A DNA stretch of 64,000 bases from Caulobacter sp. Root655 (lineage in GTDB: Bacteria > Pseudomonadota > Alphaproteobacteria > Caulobacterales > Caulobacteraceae): contig NZ_LMHC01000012.1 in NCBI RefSeq assembly GCF_001427665.1, positions 187,223 to 251,222 of the forward strand, given 5' to 3'. Under the pieces are notes generated by a model, which was not told the origin of the DNA, searched no databases, and was given only the letters and a program-made list of their open reading frames with translations. The translations under genes were made by a program, and so were the position numbers. Numbering within the stretch: position 1 is the stretch's first letter; every line of letters begins with the position of its first letter. Shown in pieces: positions 1-8,530 of the stretch.

Positions 1-249
1 CTGGCGGGCGCCGCCGGCATGAGCCCCCGCACCTTCTTGCGCCGCTTCGAGGCCGCCACCGGCACGACGCCCGCCCGCTGGCTGCTGGCCGAGCGCCTGG
101 CCCGGGTCCGCGACCTGCTGGAGACCAGCCCGGCCGGCGTCGAGCAGATCGCCCAGTCGGTCGGCTTCGGCGCCGCGGCCCTGCGCCACCACTTCCGCAA
201 GTCGTTCGCGACCACGCCCCAGGCCTACCGGGCCCGGTTCGGCGGGTAG
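1..249 (+). CDS. GlxA/FtrA-type AraC-family transcriptional regulator, C-terminal end (partial)
   Basis: The frame is open from the left edge of the window, so the gene begins upstream. The 82 visible residues are a complete AraC-type double helix-turn-helix: the first helices around MSPRTFLRRFEAATG, then the second motif VEQIAQSVGFGAAALRHHFR, ending YRARFGG. This arrangement is typical of the GlxA/FtrA group, in which a DJ-1/PfpI-like domain precedes the DNA-binding domain, but that N-terminal part is not visible. It should bind DNA as a transcriptional activator; its target is unknown. AraC family is certain from motif; GlxA subgroup is inferred. Confidence 0.8.
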   Translation: MAGAAGMSPRTFLRRFEAATGTTPARWLLAERLARVRDLLETSPAGVEQIAQSVGFGAAALRHHFRKSFATTPQAYRARFGG

Positions 250-270
250 GGCAGCGGCCTTTTGGCATGC

Positions 271-381
271 GCCGTGCGTCCTTCGAGGCTCGGCTTCGCC
301 TCACACCTCAGGATGAGGACGGTTTTCTGAGTTCCTCATCCTGAGGCGCCCTCCATGGGAGGGCCTCGAAGGACGCACGGC
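271..381. repeat. Intergenic palindromic repeat, family A
   Basis: Long inverted repeat. The outer arms are GTCCTTCGAGGC / GCCTCGAAGGAC, the inner arms CTCAGGATGAGGA / TCCTCATCCTGAG. The same unit occurs at 20083-20189, 27635-27736 and 55438-55541. It lies between the regulator and the next gene and contains no credible gene. It probably folds into a long hairpin in RNA. Confidence 0.85.
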
Positions 382-535
382 GCTTCAGCCGTTCCCAAGC
401 CGTTCAACCGCCCCTGCTTCAGAACAACCTTCACCACCGGACCCATTTCGGCCCCATCCCGGTCGTGCCCTCGCCCAAAAGCCGCGCCAGCCTGTCTGTG
501 ACAGTTGGGGGACATTTCAACATACTGGAAACCGA

Positions 536-904
536 ATGCGCTCATTTGTGAAACTCGCCGCCGCCGCCGTCGCGCTCGCCGTCGCCGCGCCCGCCCTCGC
601 CCAGACCACCGCCCCGGCGGATCAGACCACGCCTCCCGCCGCGCCGGCCGAAGGCGCCGCCCCAGCCGCCGGCGCCCCTGCCGCCGCAGCGCCCGTGGCC
701 GCCGGACAACCCGTCAAGGACAGCACCGGCGCCGTGATCGGCGAGGTCGCGGAGGTCAAGCCCGACGCCAGCGGCAAGCCGATGGCGACCATCAAGATGG
801 GCACGGACTCCTTCGCCGTGGCCGTCGCCAACCTGGCCGTCAGCGACGGCGCGACCCTGATCAACGCCACCCAGGCGGAGATCAAGGCGATGCTGAAGAA
901 GTAG
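536..904 (+). CDS. Secreted Ala/Pro-rich protein with a small PRC-barrel-like C-terminal domain
   Basis: 122 residues. Residues 1-23 form a Sec signal peptide (hydrophobic AAAAVALAVAAPALA, cleavage after ALAQ). A low-complexity Ala/Pro/Thr linker follows to about residue 58. The last 60 residues (VKDSTGAVIGEVAEVKP onward, ending EIKAMLKK) look like a small beta domain of the PRC-barrel kind, common in alphaproteobacterial periplasmic proteins. No catalytic motif is visible and no operon partner is adjacent. Role unknown; export is well supported, the PRC-barrel assignment is tentative. Confidence 0.65.
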   Translation: MRSFVKLAAAAVALAVAAPALAQTTAPADQTTPPAAPAEGAAPAAGAPAAAAPVAAGQPVKDSTGAVIGEVAEVKPDASGKPMATIKMGTDSFAVAVANLAVSDGATLINATQAEIKAMLKK

Positions 905-1153
905 GAACCCCGGAGAGGGGGGCGGGCCTGCAACAAGATTGAACGTCTGAAACGATCCGACCGTGAAAAGACCTCAGTCGCGCCGTTGCAAAGCCCCGTT
1001 CGACGCCCAATCTCTTCTTCGACGCGGACAACCCGGCTCTCCCCCCCGGCCGGCCCCAGCGTCCTGCAAGTGCAGCGTCCGTGCCTCTCCCCCAGGCACG
1101 GGCGCTGTTTGCGTTTGGGGGGATAGAGCCGGTTGCTTCTCGTTGAACCGCAC

Positions 1154-1248
1154 CTCTCCCACCGCCGTCTTCCCGGCGAAGGCCGGGACCCAGATTCATC
1201 CTGGGCGGCTCGTGGGCTTCACCTGGGCCCCGGCCTTCGCCGGGGAGG
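1154..1248. repeat. Intergenic repeat, family G
   Basis: Inverted repeat built on CCCGGCGAAGGCCGGG and CCCCGGCCTTCGCCGGGG separated by about 45 bases. A second copy, inverted and carrying an internal insertion, is at 33388-33518. The rest of the 905-1286 interval shows no gene that I can support. Confidence 0.7.
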
Positions 1249-1286
1249 CGGAATAAGGGCGGCGGCTCAGCCCAAGCTCCTCCCCC

Positions 1287-1898
1287 TCAACCGCCCCGCA
1301 GCAGCCGCCACCAGCTTTCGGCCATGGCGTCCAGCAGCGGGTCCAGCGGCATCGAGGCGCGCTGGACGATCACCACGTAGGACAATCGCTCCAGCTGGAC
1401 CATCTGCATCAGCAGCCGCATCCGCGCGGCCGGCCGCTCGGCGTCGGGGAAGCGGGCCAGGTAGCGGGGCATGCTGTCGATGAACAGGTTGATGAAGCGC
1501 AGGTAGTCGTCGGCCAGGTCCGGGTCGGCGACATTGGCCTCGGTGGCGACGGCCAGCAGGTTGCGGCGCTCCTCGGTCTGGTCGGCCATGCCGGCCGCCA
1601 GCCAGGCGCGGACCGCGTCCTTCGTCGGATCGACCAGGGCGTCGAGCGCCGCGAAGTTCGCCTGGATGTTGGGGACCAGGCGATCGCCGATGGCGTTGGC
1701 CACGTCCTCCTTGTTGCGGAAATGCAGGTAGAAGGTGGCGCGGTTGGCGCCGGCCGCCGCGGCGATCTGCTCGATGGTCACCGCCCGGAAGCCACGCTGG
1801 CTGAACAGGTCGACGGCCGCGTCGACCAGGCGCTCGCGCGTCAGCCGCCGCTGCGCCTCGCGCAGGCCGCCTGTTCGTTCCATCGCCGCTCGCGCCAA
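1287..1898 (-). CDS. TetR-family transcriptional regulator, divergent from the P450 operon
   Basis: About 203 residues. The N-terminal helix-turn-helix is classic TetR: RERLVDAAVDLFSQRGF, IEQIAAAAGANRATFYLHF, then KED. The C-terminal part is an all-helical ligand domain. I choose TTG at 1898 because GGAGGAAA lies about ten bases upstream in the right orientation; the in-frame ATG at 1883 has no ribosome-binding site at proper spacing. The gene is transcribed away from the P450 gene (start 2076), and the spacer carries an inverted repeat that could be its operator. It is the likely repressor of that operon; the ligand is unknown. Confidence 0.88.
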   Translation of the reverse strand: MARAAMERTGGLREAQRRLTRERLVDAAVDLFSQRGFRAVTIEQIAAAAGANRATFYLHFRNKEDVANAIGDRLVPNIQANFAALDALVDPTKDAVRAWLAAGMADQTEERRNLLAVATEANVADPDLADDYLRFINLFIDSMPRYLARFPDAERPAARMRLLMQMVQLERLSYVVIVQRASMPLDPLLDAMAESWWRLLRGG

Positions 1899-1925
1899 GG
1901 CCTGCTTTCCTCCGGGACACGTCTG

Positions 1926-1951
1926 GGGGACAGGCGCATGCGCCTGTCCCC
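1926..1951. promoter_or_regulatory. Perfect 26-bp palindrome in the TetR-P450 divergent spacer
   Basis: Both 13-base arms match exactly (left arm GGGGACAGGCGCA, right arm its reverse complement) with no loop. It lies 28 bp upstream of the TetR start. It could be an operator, an RNA hairpin in the TetR leader, or a copy of a dispersed palindrome; I see no second copy in the window. Confidence 0.6.
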
Positions 1952-1993
1952 GTCCGCGCTCATTGCCATATCCCATGAATCGACGCCAGTAGA

Positions 1994-2022
1994 TTGACAC
2001 GACATGTGTCGTCTGAACTATT
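1994..2022 (+). promoter_or_regulatory. Putative promoter with overlapping TetR-type operator for the P450 operon
   Basis: A -35-like TTGACA (1994-1999) is followed after 17 bases by ACTATT (2017-2022). The spacer contains the inverted repeat ACGACA-tg-TGTCGT (1999-2012), well placed to block polymerase. It lies between divergent TetR and P450 genes, the usual place for such an operator. The promoter call is by eye. Confidence 0.5.
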
Positions 2023-2075
2023 CGAACGAAACCACGCGACGAAGTTCGCGGGTCCATAGGGAAGGCCAGCGAGCC

Positions 2076-3410
2076 ATGCAGCTTGTCAGCGAAACCGCGA
2101 TCGACGGCCTCGAGGGGCCGGGCGCCCCGACGGTCTTCCCCATCCTCGACATCGACCTGTCGGAGATCCAGCGGTTCACCGGCGGCCAGCCCTATGGCGA
2201 CTTCGCCCGCATGCGGGCCCAGGCCCCGGTGATGTGGCACCCCGAGCCCTATGGCGGCCCCGGTTTCTGGGCGGTCACCCGCCACGCCGACGTCATGACC
2301 GTGAACGGCGATCCGGAGACCTTCTCGTCGCGCAAGGGCGGCATACTGATGGCGCACGGCGACCCGCAGAAGCGCCACGCCCTGCTCTACCGCGCCTCGA
2401 TGGACGCGATGATCAACCTCGACGGCGCCGAGCACATGCAGCTGCGCCGCGAGCACATGAAATACTTCACCCCTGGCTACCTGCGCGGCGTGGCCGAGGC
2501 GGTGAAGGCCGAGGTCACCCGGCTGCTGGACGCGATGGCCCCGCTGGGCCACTGCGACCTGGTCGAGCGGTTCTCGTCGCGCCTGCCGCTGTTCACCCTG
2601 TGCGAGATCCTCGGCGTGCCGCCCGAGGACCGCGGCAAGTTCCTGCGCTGGATGCACTATCTGGAGCTGGCCCAGGACCTGGCGCTGAAGCAGCACCTGG
2701 CGCCCGTCACCCCGACCCTGGAGCTGATGCAGTTCGTCCAGGACTTCAACACCAACGTCGAGGAGATGTTCGACTACGGCCGGACCATGCTGCACAAGCG
2801 CCGGCTGGAGCCCCAGGCCGACCTGATGAGCGCCATCGCCGCCGCCCAGGTCGACGGGACCCTGCTCAGCGACGAATATCTGGACGGCTCGTGGCTGCTG
2901 ATCGTCTTCGCCGGCAACGACACCACCCGCAACACCTTGTCGGGCGCGATGAAGCTGCTGACCGAATTCCCCGACCAGAAGGCGCGGCTGGTCGCCGATC
3001 CGTCGCTGCTGCCGGGCGCGGTCAACGAGTTCGTCCGCATGGTCAGCCCGGTGATCTACATGCGCCGCACCGCCACCCGCGACGCCGAGGTCGCCGGCCA
3101 GGCCATCCGGGCGGGCGAGAAGGTGGTGATGTATTACGGGGCCGCCAACCGCGACGAGGCGGTGTTCGACCAGCCCGACCGGCTCGACATCACCCGCCCC
3201 AACGCCGACAAGCACATCGCCTTCGGCTACGGCCCGCACGTCTGCATCGGCAAGCGGGTGGCGCAGATCCAGCTGGAGGAGGCCTATCGCCAGATCCTCG
3301 GCCGCTTCCCGGACATCCATTGGACCGGCGACATCGACATCGCCCCCAACAACTTCGTCCACGCCATCCGCCGCCTGGACGTCGCCTTCACGCCCGGCGG
3401 GACGGTCTGA
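2076..3410 (+). CDS. Cytochrome P450 monooxygenase
   Basis: 444 residues, normal for a soluble bacterial P450. The oxygen-activation helix reads FAGNDTT (residues 278-284) with the conserved acid-Thr pair. The haem loop FGYGPHVCIG (383-392) supplies the proximal ligand Cys390. EFVRM is the ExxR element. It would hydroxylate a hydrophobic substrate using electrons from a ferredoxin/reductase not encoded nearby. The start ATG follows GGAAGG at good spacing; a longer frame back to 2004 would overlap the promoter. First gene of a four-gene run (stop 3410, next start 3412). Substrate (terpenoid, steroid or fatty acid) cannot be read from sequence. Confidence 0.93.
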   Translation: MQLVSETAIDGLEGPGAPTVFPILDIDLSEIQRFTGGQPYGDFARMRAQAPVMWHPEPYGGPGFWAVTRHADVMTVNGDPETFSSRKGGILMAHGDPQKRHALLYRASMDAMINLDGAEHMQLRREHMKYFTPGYLRGVAEAVKAEVTRLLDAMAPLGHCDLVERFSSRLPLFTLCEILGVPPEDRGKFLRWMHYLELAQDLALKQHLAPVTPTLELMQFVQDFNTNVEEMFDYGRTMLHKRRLEPQADLMSAIAAAQVDGTLLSDEYLDGSWLLIVFAGNDTTRNTLSGAMKLLTEFPDQKARLVADPSLLPGAVNEFVRMVSPVIYMRRTATRDAEVAGQAIRAGEKVVMYYGAANRDEAVFDQPDRLDITRPNADKHIAFGYGPHVCIGKRVAQIQLEEAYRQILGRFPDIHWTGDIDIAPNNFVHAIRRLDVAFTPGGTV

Positions 3411-3411
3411 G

Positions 3412-4512
3412 ATGGCGCTGACCCGGGGCGATGACTATCCGATCCACCAGACGGCCGAGCCCGTGGCCTATGCCGGCACGGACCGCAATTTCTACGACCG
3501 CTACTTCTTCAATGGCTACCCAGCGGAAGGCGACGGCGACGCCTTCTTCGCGGCGGCCTTCGGGGTCTATCCGCACCTCAACATCGCCGACGCGGCGTTC
3601 TGCTGGATGAAGGACGGTCGGCAGGTCAACCTGCACGCCAGCCGCTGGCTGGAGATGGAGCGGATGGACCTGGCCGTCGGGCCCATCACCATCCAGGTGC
3701 TGGAACCGCTGCATCGGCTGAAGATCGCCGTCGAGGCCCCCGAGCAGGGGATCCGCGCCGAGGTCACCTTCGAGGGCCGGTCGTTCCCGATCGAGGAGCC
3801 GCGCTTCACCCGGCGGATCGGACCGCGCACCCTGCTGGACTACACCCGCCTGACCCAGAACGGCCGCTATACGGGCTGGATCGAGGTCGACGGCCAGCGC
3901 CACGACCTGGACGGCTTCGTCGGCACGCGCGACCGCTCCTGGGGCGTGCGGCCGGTCGGGGCGCGCGACCCGCAGGAGGCCGCGCCGACGGCTCCGCCGC
4001 AGTTCTTCTGGCTGTGGAGCCCCTGCGCGTTCGAGGACGGCGACCTGTTCTTCCACACCAATGACGACGAGCATGGCCGGCCCTGGAACCGGCGGGCGGT
4101 GTGGGCGCCGCTGGGCTCGGAACGCGACGGGGCCAGCGACTTCGACGCGGCAGCCTACGGCGTCGACTGGCGCCCGGGCACACGGCACGCCACGCGGGCC
4201 ACGCTCAGCCTCCCCGACGGCGAGGTGACGATCCAGCCCCAGGCCGAATTCTTCATGCTGGGCCTGGGCTACGGCCATCCGGTCTGGGGCCATGGCCTCA
4301 ACCATGGCCCGCTGAAGGTCGAGCGCGAGGACTTCGTGCTGGCCGACCTCGACCGCGCCATGCCCCACCACCTGCACATCCAGGCCGTGTCGAAGGTGAC
4401 CTACCGGACCGCCGACGGCCGCGTGCGGGTCGGGCGCGGGGTGTTCGAGCAGCTGGTGCTGGGGCCGCACGCGCCTTCGGGCTTCAAGAGCATCCTGGAC
4501 CTGGCTTCGTGA
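3412..4512 (+). CDS. DUF7064/DUF7065-like protein (lipocalin-like CrtC/AttH-type fold)
   Basis: 366 residues, no signal peptide. It is rich in Trp, Gly and short beta-strand patterns. The central segment GTRDRSWGVRPVG followed by FFWLWSPCAFEDG is characteristic of a family of uncharacterised proteins that sit beside P450, APH-type and acyl-CoA genes in sphingomonads and Caulobacter, and which resemble the double beta-barrel of hydroxyneurosporene synthase/AttH proteins. It starts one base after the P450 stop and overlaps the next gene by 4 bases, so it is co-translated with them. A binding or isomerase role on a hydrophobic intermediate is plausible but not shown. Confidence 0.6.
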   Translation: MALTRGDDYPIHQTAEPVAYAGTDRNFYDRYFFNGYPAEGDGDAFFAAAFGVYPHLNIADAAFCWMKDGRQVNLHASRWLEMERMDLAVGPITIQVLEPLHRLKIAVEAPEQGIRAEVTFEGRSFPIEEPRFTRRIGPRTLLDYTRLTQNGRYTGWIEVDGQRHDLDGFVGTRDRSWGVRPVGARDPQEAAPTAPPQFFWLWSPCAFEDGDLFFHTNDDEHGRPWNRRAVWAPLGSERDGASDFDAAAYGVDWRPGTRHATRATLSLPDGEVTIQPQAEFFMLGLGYGHPVWGHGLNHGPLKVEREDFVLADLDRAMPHHLHIQAVSKVTYRTADGRVRVGRGVFEQLVLGPHAPSGFKSILDLAS

Positions 4513-5534
4513 GCGGGAGCCTGGCCCAGCGGCTGGAAGCCTATCTCACCGACCTGTGGGGCGCGCCGACCACGGTGGCGAACCTGTCGCGGATCTCCGG
4601 CGGAGCCAGCCGCGAGACCTATCGGCTGGACGCCGAAACGGGCGGCGTGACCCACGGCATGATCCTGCGCCGCGACCCGACCGGCAGCCTGATCGACACC
4701 GACCGGCGGCTGGAGTTCCTGGCCTATCGCACCGTCCACGGCCATGTCCCCGTGCCCCAGGCCATCGCCCTGGAGCAGGACGGCGGGGCGCTGGAGCGGC
4801 CGTTCTTCCTGATGGAGCGGATCGACGGCGGCGTGGTCGCCTCGCCCTTCACCTTCGACCCCTACGGCGCCCACGCCGAGGCGCTGGGCGAGCGATTCTT
4901 CACGATCCTGGGCCAGCTGGCGGCGCTGGACCACGAGGGGACGCCGATCCGCGAGGCCGCCGCGCTTCCGGTCGCCGGGGACTGCTGGCGCATCGCCCTG
5001 GACCACTGGGCCGGAGTGATCGAGGCCGACGAACAGCATCCGCAGCCGATCGTCCGGGCCGCCATCCGCCATCTGCGCCGCAACCCGCCGCCGCCGGCCC
5101 AGCGGGTGGCCCTGGTGCACGGCGACTACCGGACCGGTAATTTCATGCACGACGGGGCGGGCCGGATCCTGGCCGTCCTCGACTGGGAGATGGTCCATCT
5201 GGGCGACCCGATCGAGGACCTGGGCTGGGCCTTCGACCCGCTGTGGAACCACTTCGACGAGACCAGGGTCGGCGGGATGATCCCGCAAGAGCGAGCCATC
5301 GCGATCTGGGAGGCGGCCAGCGGACTTCGGGTCGATCCAACCGCCCTGGCCTGGTGGTCGCTGTTCAACGCCGTCAAGGGCCAGGCGATCTGGACCTCGG
5401 CGGCCAAGGAATATCGCGACGGCGGCTTCACCGATCCGATCCTGGCGATCTCGGGCTGGTACACCGCGCGGCGCCACGACCAGATCCTGGCGGAACGTCT
5501 CGCCGACTTGGCCGCGTTTGGGGAGGGCTTCTGA
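4509..5534 (+). CDS. APH/ChoK-type phosphotransferase family protein
   Basis: 341 residues with an aminoglycoside-phosphotransferase kinase fold. The catalytic loop is HGDYRTGN (204-211, catalytic Asp206) and the metal-binding motif LDWE (224-227, Asp225). The N-terminus ISGGASRETYRL is the nucleotide-binding loop. It starts with GTG overlapping the previous stop (GTGA). Members of this branch occur in acyl-CoA and steroid catabolic operons and resemble the kinase domain of ACAD10/11, which phosphorylates 4-hydroxyacyl-CoAs; resistance is not the likely role here. With the P450 upstream, phosphorylation of a hydroxylated lipid intermediate is a reasonable inference. Confidence 0.8.
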   Translation: MSGSLAQRLEAYLTDLWGAPTTVANLSRISGGASRETYRLDAETGGVTHGMILRRDPTGSLIDTDRRLEFLAYRTVHGHVPVPQAIALEQDGGALERPFFLMERIDGGVVASPFTFDPYGAHAEALGERFFTILGQLAALDHEGTPIREAAALPVAGDCWRIALDHWAGVIEADEQHPQPIVRAAIRHLRRNPPPPAQRVALVHGDYRTGNFMHDGAGRILAVLDWEMVHLGDPIEDLGWAFDPLWNHFDETRVGGMIPQERAIAIWEAASGLRVDPTALAWWSLFNAVKGQAIWTSAAKEYRDGGFTDPILAISGWYTARRHDQILAERLADLAAFGEGF

Positions 5535-5965
5535 TGACCCCCGCCCTACCCGACATCCTGCGCGGCAATTTCCTCAGCCTGGCCGTGCCCGCTCCGCCCG
5601 AATCCCAGGGCGAGTTCATGACCGGCCGCATCGGGGTGATCGCCCTGCTGTCGCTGCTGGCCGCCCAGGAGGTCGAGCGCGGCCACCCGGCGCGGGCCTG
5701 GGAGAACGACGCCATCGCGGCGGTGCTGGCGGAGGCGGCGGAGGTCTATGGCGCTCAGTACGCCGACGCGGCTGACATCGTCGCCGCCGACCTGTCGCTC
5801 GAAACCCTCGACCGCGCCAACGCCGCTCTGCGCCGGGCGCTGATCGCCCTGCACGAGGCGGTGGAGGCCGCCCGCGACCTGCCGCGCCACCGGGCGATCG
5901 TGGCGCTGTACGGCGAGATGGCGGAGGCGCGGCGGCTGGATTTGCCACCGCTGCCGGCGCGGTAG
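5534..5965 (+). CDS. Small helical protein, last gene of the P450 operon
   Basis: 143 residues; starts with ATG overlapping the kinase stop (ATGA). It is almost wholly alpha-helical (for example LDRANAALRRALIALHEAVEAARD) with no signal peptide and no recognisable catalytic motif. The tight overlap implies that it functions with the kinase. I do not recognise a named family beyond small proteins found next to APH-type kinases. Confidence 0.65.
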   Translation: MTPALPDILRGNFLSLAVPAPPESQGEFMTGRIGVIALLSLLAAQEVERGHPARAWENDAIAAVLAEAAEVYGAQYADAADIVAADLSLETLDRANAALRRALIALHEAVEAARDLPRHRAIVALYGEMAEARRLDLPPLPAR

Positions 5966-6058
5966 GCGATGAGTAACATTTTTCGTCACACACTCGCCCC
6001 TACATTGCGCCGCGACGACCCCTCGGCCATACTCAAGCTCTACAACCATGGGGCGGTC

Positions 6059-6409
6059 ATGAAGAACAAGTTTGTCGCTCTGGCGGGGGCGATCGTCGCG
6101 ATGACGGCCGCCGCGGTTCCCGCTCATGCGTCAGACGCCCAATTGGGCGTCATCAGCCATGTTCTGGGAATGTCGAATGGAGCCGTGCTCTTCAGCACCA
6201 ATGGTTCAAGAGGACCTCGCCCGGCGTGCTCGGGGGCTGGCCTGGACGCCCGTTACGCGATCAACGCCAGCACTCTGGTCGGCCAGTCGCAGCTCTCGGC
6301 CTTCATGACCGCATATACGCTCAAGAAGCGCATCTTCATTCGCGGGACGGGCACCTGTTCGATCTGGCCTGACACCGAAACCGTGGATTATTTCGAGATC
6401 GAAGACTGA
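6059..6409 (+). CDS. Small secreted protein, possible paralogue of the protein at 35840
   Basis: 116 residues. [24 protein letters not shown] is a clear signal peptide. The mature part is a small beta-rich domain with two Cys, ending [25 protein letters not shown]. The pattern ([21 protein letters not shown]) resembles SALLSAKMSGKAVTFRYT in the secreted protein at 35840-36145, suggesting one family. It could be an exported binding module; no enzyme motif is seen. An AT-richer promoter region precedes it. Confidence 0.6.
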   Translation: MKNKFVALAGAIVAMTAAAVPAHASDAQLGVISHVLGMSNGAVLFSTNGSRGPRPACSGAGLDARYAINASTLVGQSQLSAFMTAYTLKKRIFIRGTGTCSIWPDTETVDYFEIED

Positions 6410-6662
6410 ATATTGGGACGTCATCGTCGCCGCGTTCGGTCTGGGCGTCTCGACGGTCATGGCGTCCGGATCGCAGCGGCGGCGAGGCGCATGAGGCCTG
6501 GGAAGTGGATGGCCCCACCGTCGTGGCGCGTGGCGGCCAGGGAGACGCCAACCACAAACTTCCCTCATATCCCTCATGAGCCCTAGCCAAGCCCGCGCTC
6601 CCGCCCCATCTGCCCCAGGCGGCACGGTTCCAGGGAGGGACGGCCCGCAGCCCAGGGGCCTC
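6410..6662. other. Non-coding interval before the ABC transporter
   Basis: 253 bases with no ORF that I would support. The frame upstream of 6663 is open but low-complexity, and the conserved ABC domain begins right at [11 protein letters not shown]. Confidence 0.4.
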
Positions 6663-7586
6663 ATGCCAATCATATCCGTTTCCGGTCTGACCAAGACCTA
6701 TGCTTCCGGCCACCAGGCCCTGAAGACCGTCGATCTCGACATCCGCCAGGGCGAGATCTTCGCGCTGCTGGGTCCCAACGGGGCCGGCAAGACCACGCTG
6801 ATCAGCATCATCTGCGGCATCGTCAATCCCAGCACCGGCACGGTGATGGCCGACGGCCACGACGTGGTGAAGGACTACCGCGCCGCCCGGGCCAAGATCG
6901 GGCTGGTGCCGCAGGAACTGAACACCGACGCCTTCGAGACCGTCTGGGCCACCACCCGGTTCAGCCGCGGCCTGTTCGGCAAGCCGCCCAACGACGCCTA
7001 TATCGAGAAGGTGCTGCGCGACCTGTCCCTGTGGGACAAGAAGGACAGCAAGATCATGGCGCTGTCGGGCGGCATGAAGCGCCGGGTGATGATCGCCAAG
7101 GCGCTGAGCCACGAGCCGCGCATCCTGTTCCTCGACGAGCCCACGGCCGGGGTCGACGTCGAGCTGCGGCGCGACATGTGGGAGATGGTCCGGGGCCTGC
7201 GCGAGAGCGGCGTCACCATTATCCTGACCACCCACTATATCGAGGAGGCCGAGGAGATGGCCGACCGGATCGGGGTGATCAGCAAGGGCGAGATCATCCT
7301 GGTCGAGGACAAGGACGTCCTGATGCGCAAGCTGGGCAAGAAGCAGCTGACCCTGCAACTGCAAAGCCCGCTCGCCGCCATCCCCGCCAAGCTGTCCGAC
7401 TACGCCCTGGAGCTGGCGGCCGAGGGCCACGAGCTGATCTACACCTTCGACGCCCAGGCCGAGGACACCGGCATCGCCGGCCTGCTGCGGCGGCTGGGCG
7501 AACAGGGCGTCGACTTCAAGGACCTGCACACCAGCCAGAGCTCGCTGGAAGAAATCTTCGTCAGCCTGGTGAGGGACGCGAAATGA
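6663..7586 (+). CDS. ABC-2 type transporter ATP-binding protein (YadG-like)
   Basis: 307 residues, a full ABC ATPase. Walker A is GPNGAGKTT, the signature [16 protein letters not shown], Walker [12 protein letters not shown], with a switch His in ILTTHY. The C-terminal 80 residues form the extension usual in ABC-2 exporters. I start at [13 protein letters not shown] because the ABC domain begins there and the upstream in-frame stretch has no conserved character. It powers the permease encoded by the next gene, which overlaps it by 4 bases. Homologous to E. coli YadG; substrate unknown (drug, lipid or polysaccharide). Confidence 0.92.
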   Translation: MPIISVSGLTKTYASGHQALKTVDLDIRQGEIFALLGPNGAGKTTLISIICGIVNPSTGTVMADGHDVVKDYRAARAKIGLVPQELNTDAFETVWATTRFSRGLFGKPPNDAYIEKVLRDLSLWDKKDSKIMALSGGMKRRVMIAKALSHEPRILFLDEPTAGVDVELRRDMWEMVRGLRESGVTIILTTHYIEEAEEMADRIGVISKGEIILVEDKDVLMRKLGKKQLTLQLQSPLAAIPAKLSDYALELAAEGHELIYTFDAQAEDTGIAGLLRRLGEQGVDFKDLHTSQSSLEEIFVSLVRDAK

Positions 7587-8344
7587 ACCTTCACGCCATC
7601 AAATCCATCTACCGCTTCGAGATGGCCCGCTGGTTCCGCACCCTGGCCCAGAGCGTCATCTCGCCGGTGCTGTCGACCTCGCTGTATTTCGTGGTGTTCG
7701 GCTCGGCCATCGGCTCGCGGATGCAGTCGATCGACGGGGTCAGCTACGCCGCCTACATCGTGCCGGGCCTGATCATGCTGTCGCTGCTGGGCGAGAGCAT
7801 CTCCAACGCCTCGTTCGGCATCTACATGCCCAAGTGGGCCGGGACGATCTACGAGCTGCTGTCGGCCCCGGTGTCGTGGGTCGAGACGGTGATCGGCTAT
7901 GTCGGGGCGGCGGCGACCAAGTCGGTGTGCCTGGGCCTGCTGATCCTGGCCACGGCGCGGATCTTCGTACCCTACGAGATCGCCCACCCGTTCTGGATGC
8001 TGGGCTTCCTGGTGCTGACCGCCATCACCTTCAGCCTGTTCGGCTTCGTGATCGGGGTCTGGGCCGACGACTTCCAGAAACTGCAGATCGTGCCGGCCCT
8101 GATCGTCACGCCCCTGACCTTCCTGGGCGGCAGCTTCTATTCGATCAGCATGCTGCCGCCGATCTGGCAGAAGATCACCCTGTTCAACCCGGTGGTCTAT
8201 CTGGTCAGCGGCTTCCGCTGGAGCTTCTACGGGGTGTCGGACCTCAACCCGGTGGTCAGCTTCGCCGCCACCCTGGGCTTCCTGGCGGTGTGCCTGACCG
8301 GGGTGTGGTGGATCTTCAAGACGGGGTACCGGCTGAAGACGTAG
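7583..8344 (+). CDS. ABC-2 type transporter permease (YadH-like)
   Basis: 253 residues with six hydrophobic spans and the ABC-2 membrane pattern ([42 protein letters not shown]). It begins at ATG overlapping the ATPase stop as ATGA. Together they form a two-gene exporter in the inner membrane, probably a dimer of each subunit. No substrate-binding protein is nearby, consistent with export. Confidence 0.92.
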   Translation: MNLHAIKSIYRFEMARWFRTLAQSVISPVLSTSLYFVVFGSAIGSRMQSIDGVSYAAYIVPGLIMLSLLGESISNASFGIYMPKWAGTIYELLSAPVSWVETVIGYVGAAATKSVCLGLLILATARIFVPYEIAHPFWMLGFLVLTAITFSLFGFVIGVWADDFQKLQIVPALIVTPLTFLGGSFYSISMLPPIWQKITLFNPVVYLVSGFRWSFYGVSDLNPVVSFAATLGFLAVCLTGVWWIFKTGYRLKT

Positions 8345-8358
8345 GGGGTTTTTAGAGA

Positions 8359-8530
8359 CCCTCTCCCGGAGGGGAGAGGGAGGGGCCCGCGTCCCGAAGG
8401 GACGTGGGAGGGTGAGGGGTGACGCCCTCACCGTTTTCCATGAGCGCCCTGCCGGCACGCCGGTCGACGTCTAAACCCCTCACCCTCCCAAGCTCCGCTT
8501 GGGCCCCTCCCTCTCCCTTTGGGAGAGGGC
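8359..8530. repeat. G/C-skewed intergenic inverted repeat, family E
   Basis: Arms of the kind CCTCTCCC...GGGAGAGGG and CCCTCACC/GGTGAGGG lie between the convergent ends of the permease and NfeD genes. The position suggests a bidirectional RNA hairpin. Related copies occur at 11633, 17562, 23671, 34482, 46638 and 59853. Confidence 0.65.

Noticed and set aside
1287..3362. Minus-strand frame running from P450 into TetR as one 691-residue protein
   Set aside because: Only the last ~203 residues are TetR; the rest is antisense to the P450 gene and crosses the promoter.
6576..6662. N-terminal extension of the ABC ATPase
   Set aside because: Low-complexity Pro/Ala sequence before the conserved domain start, with no homology expected.
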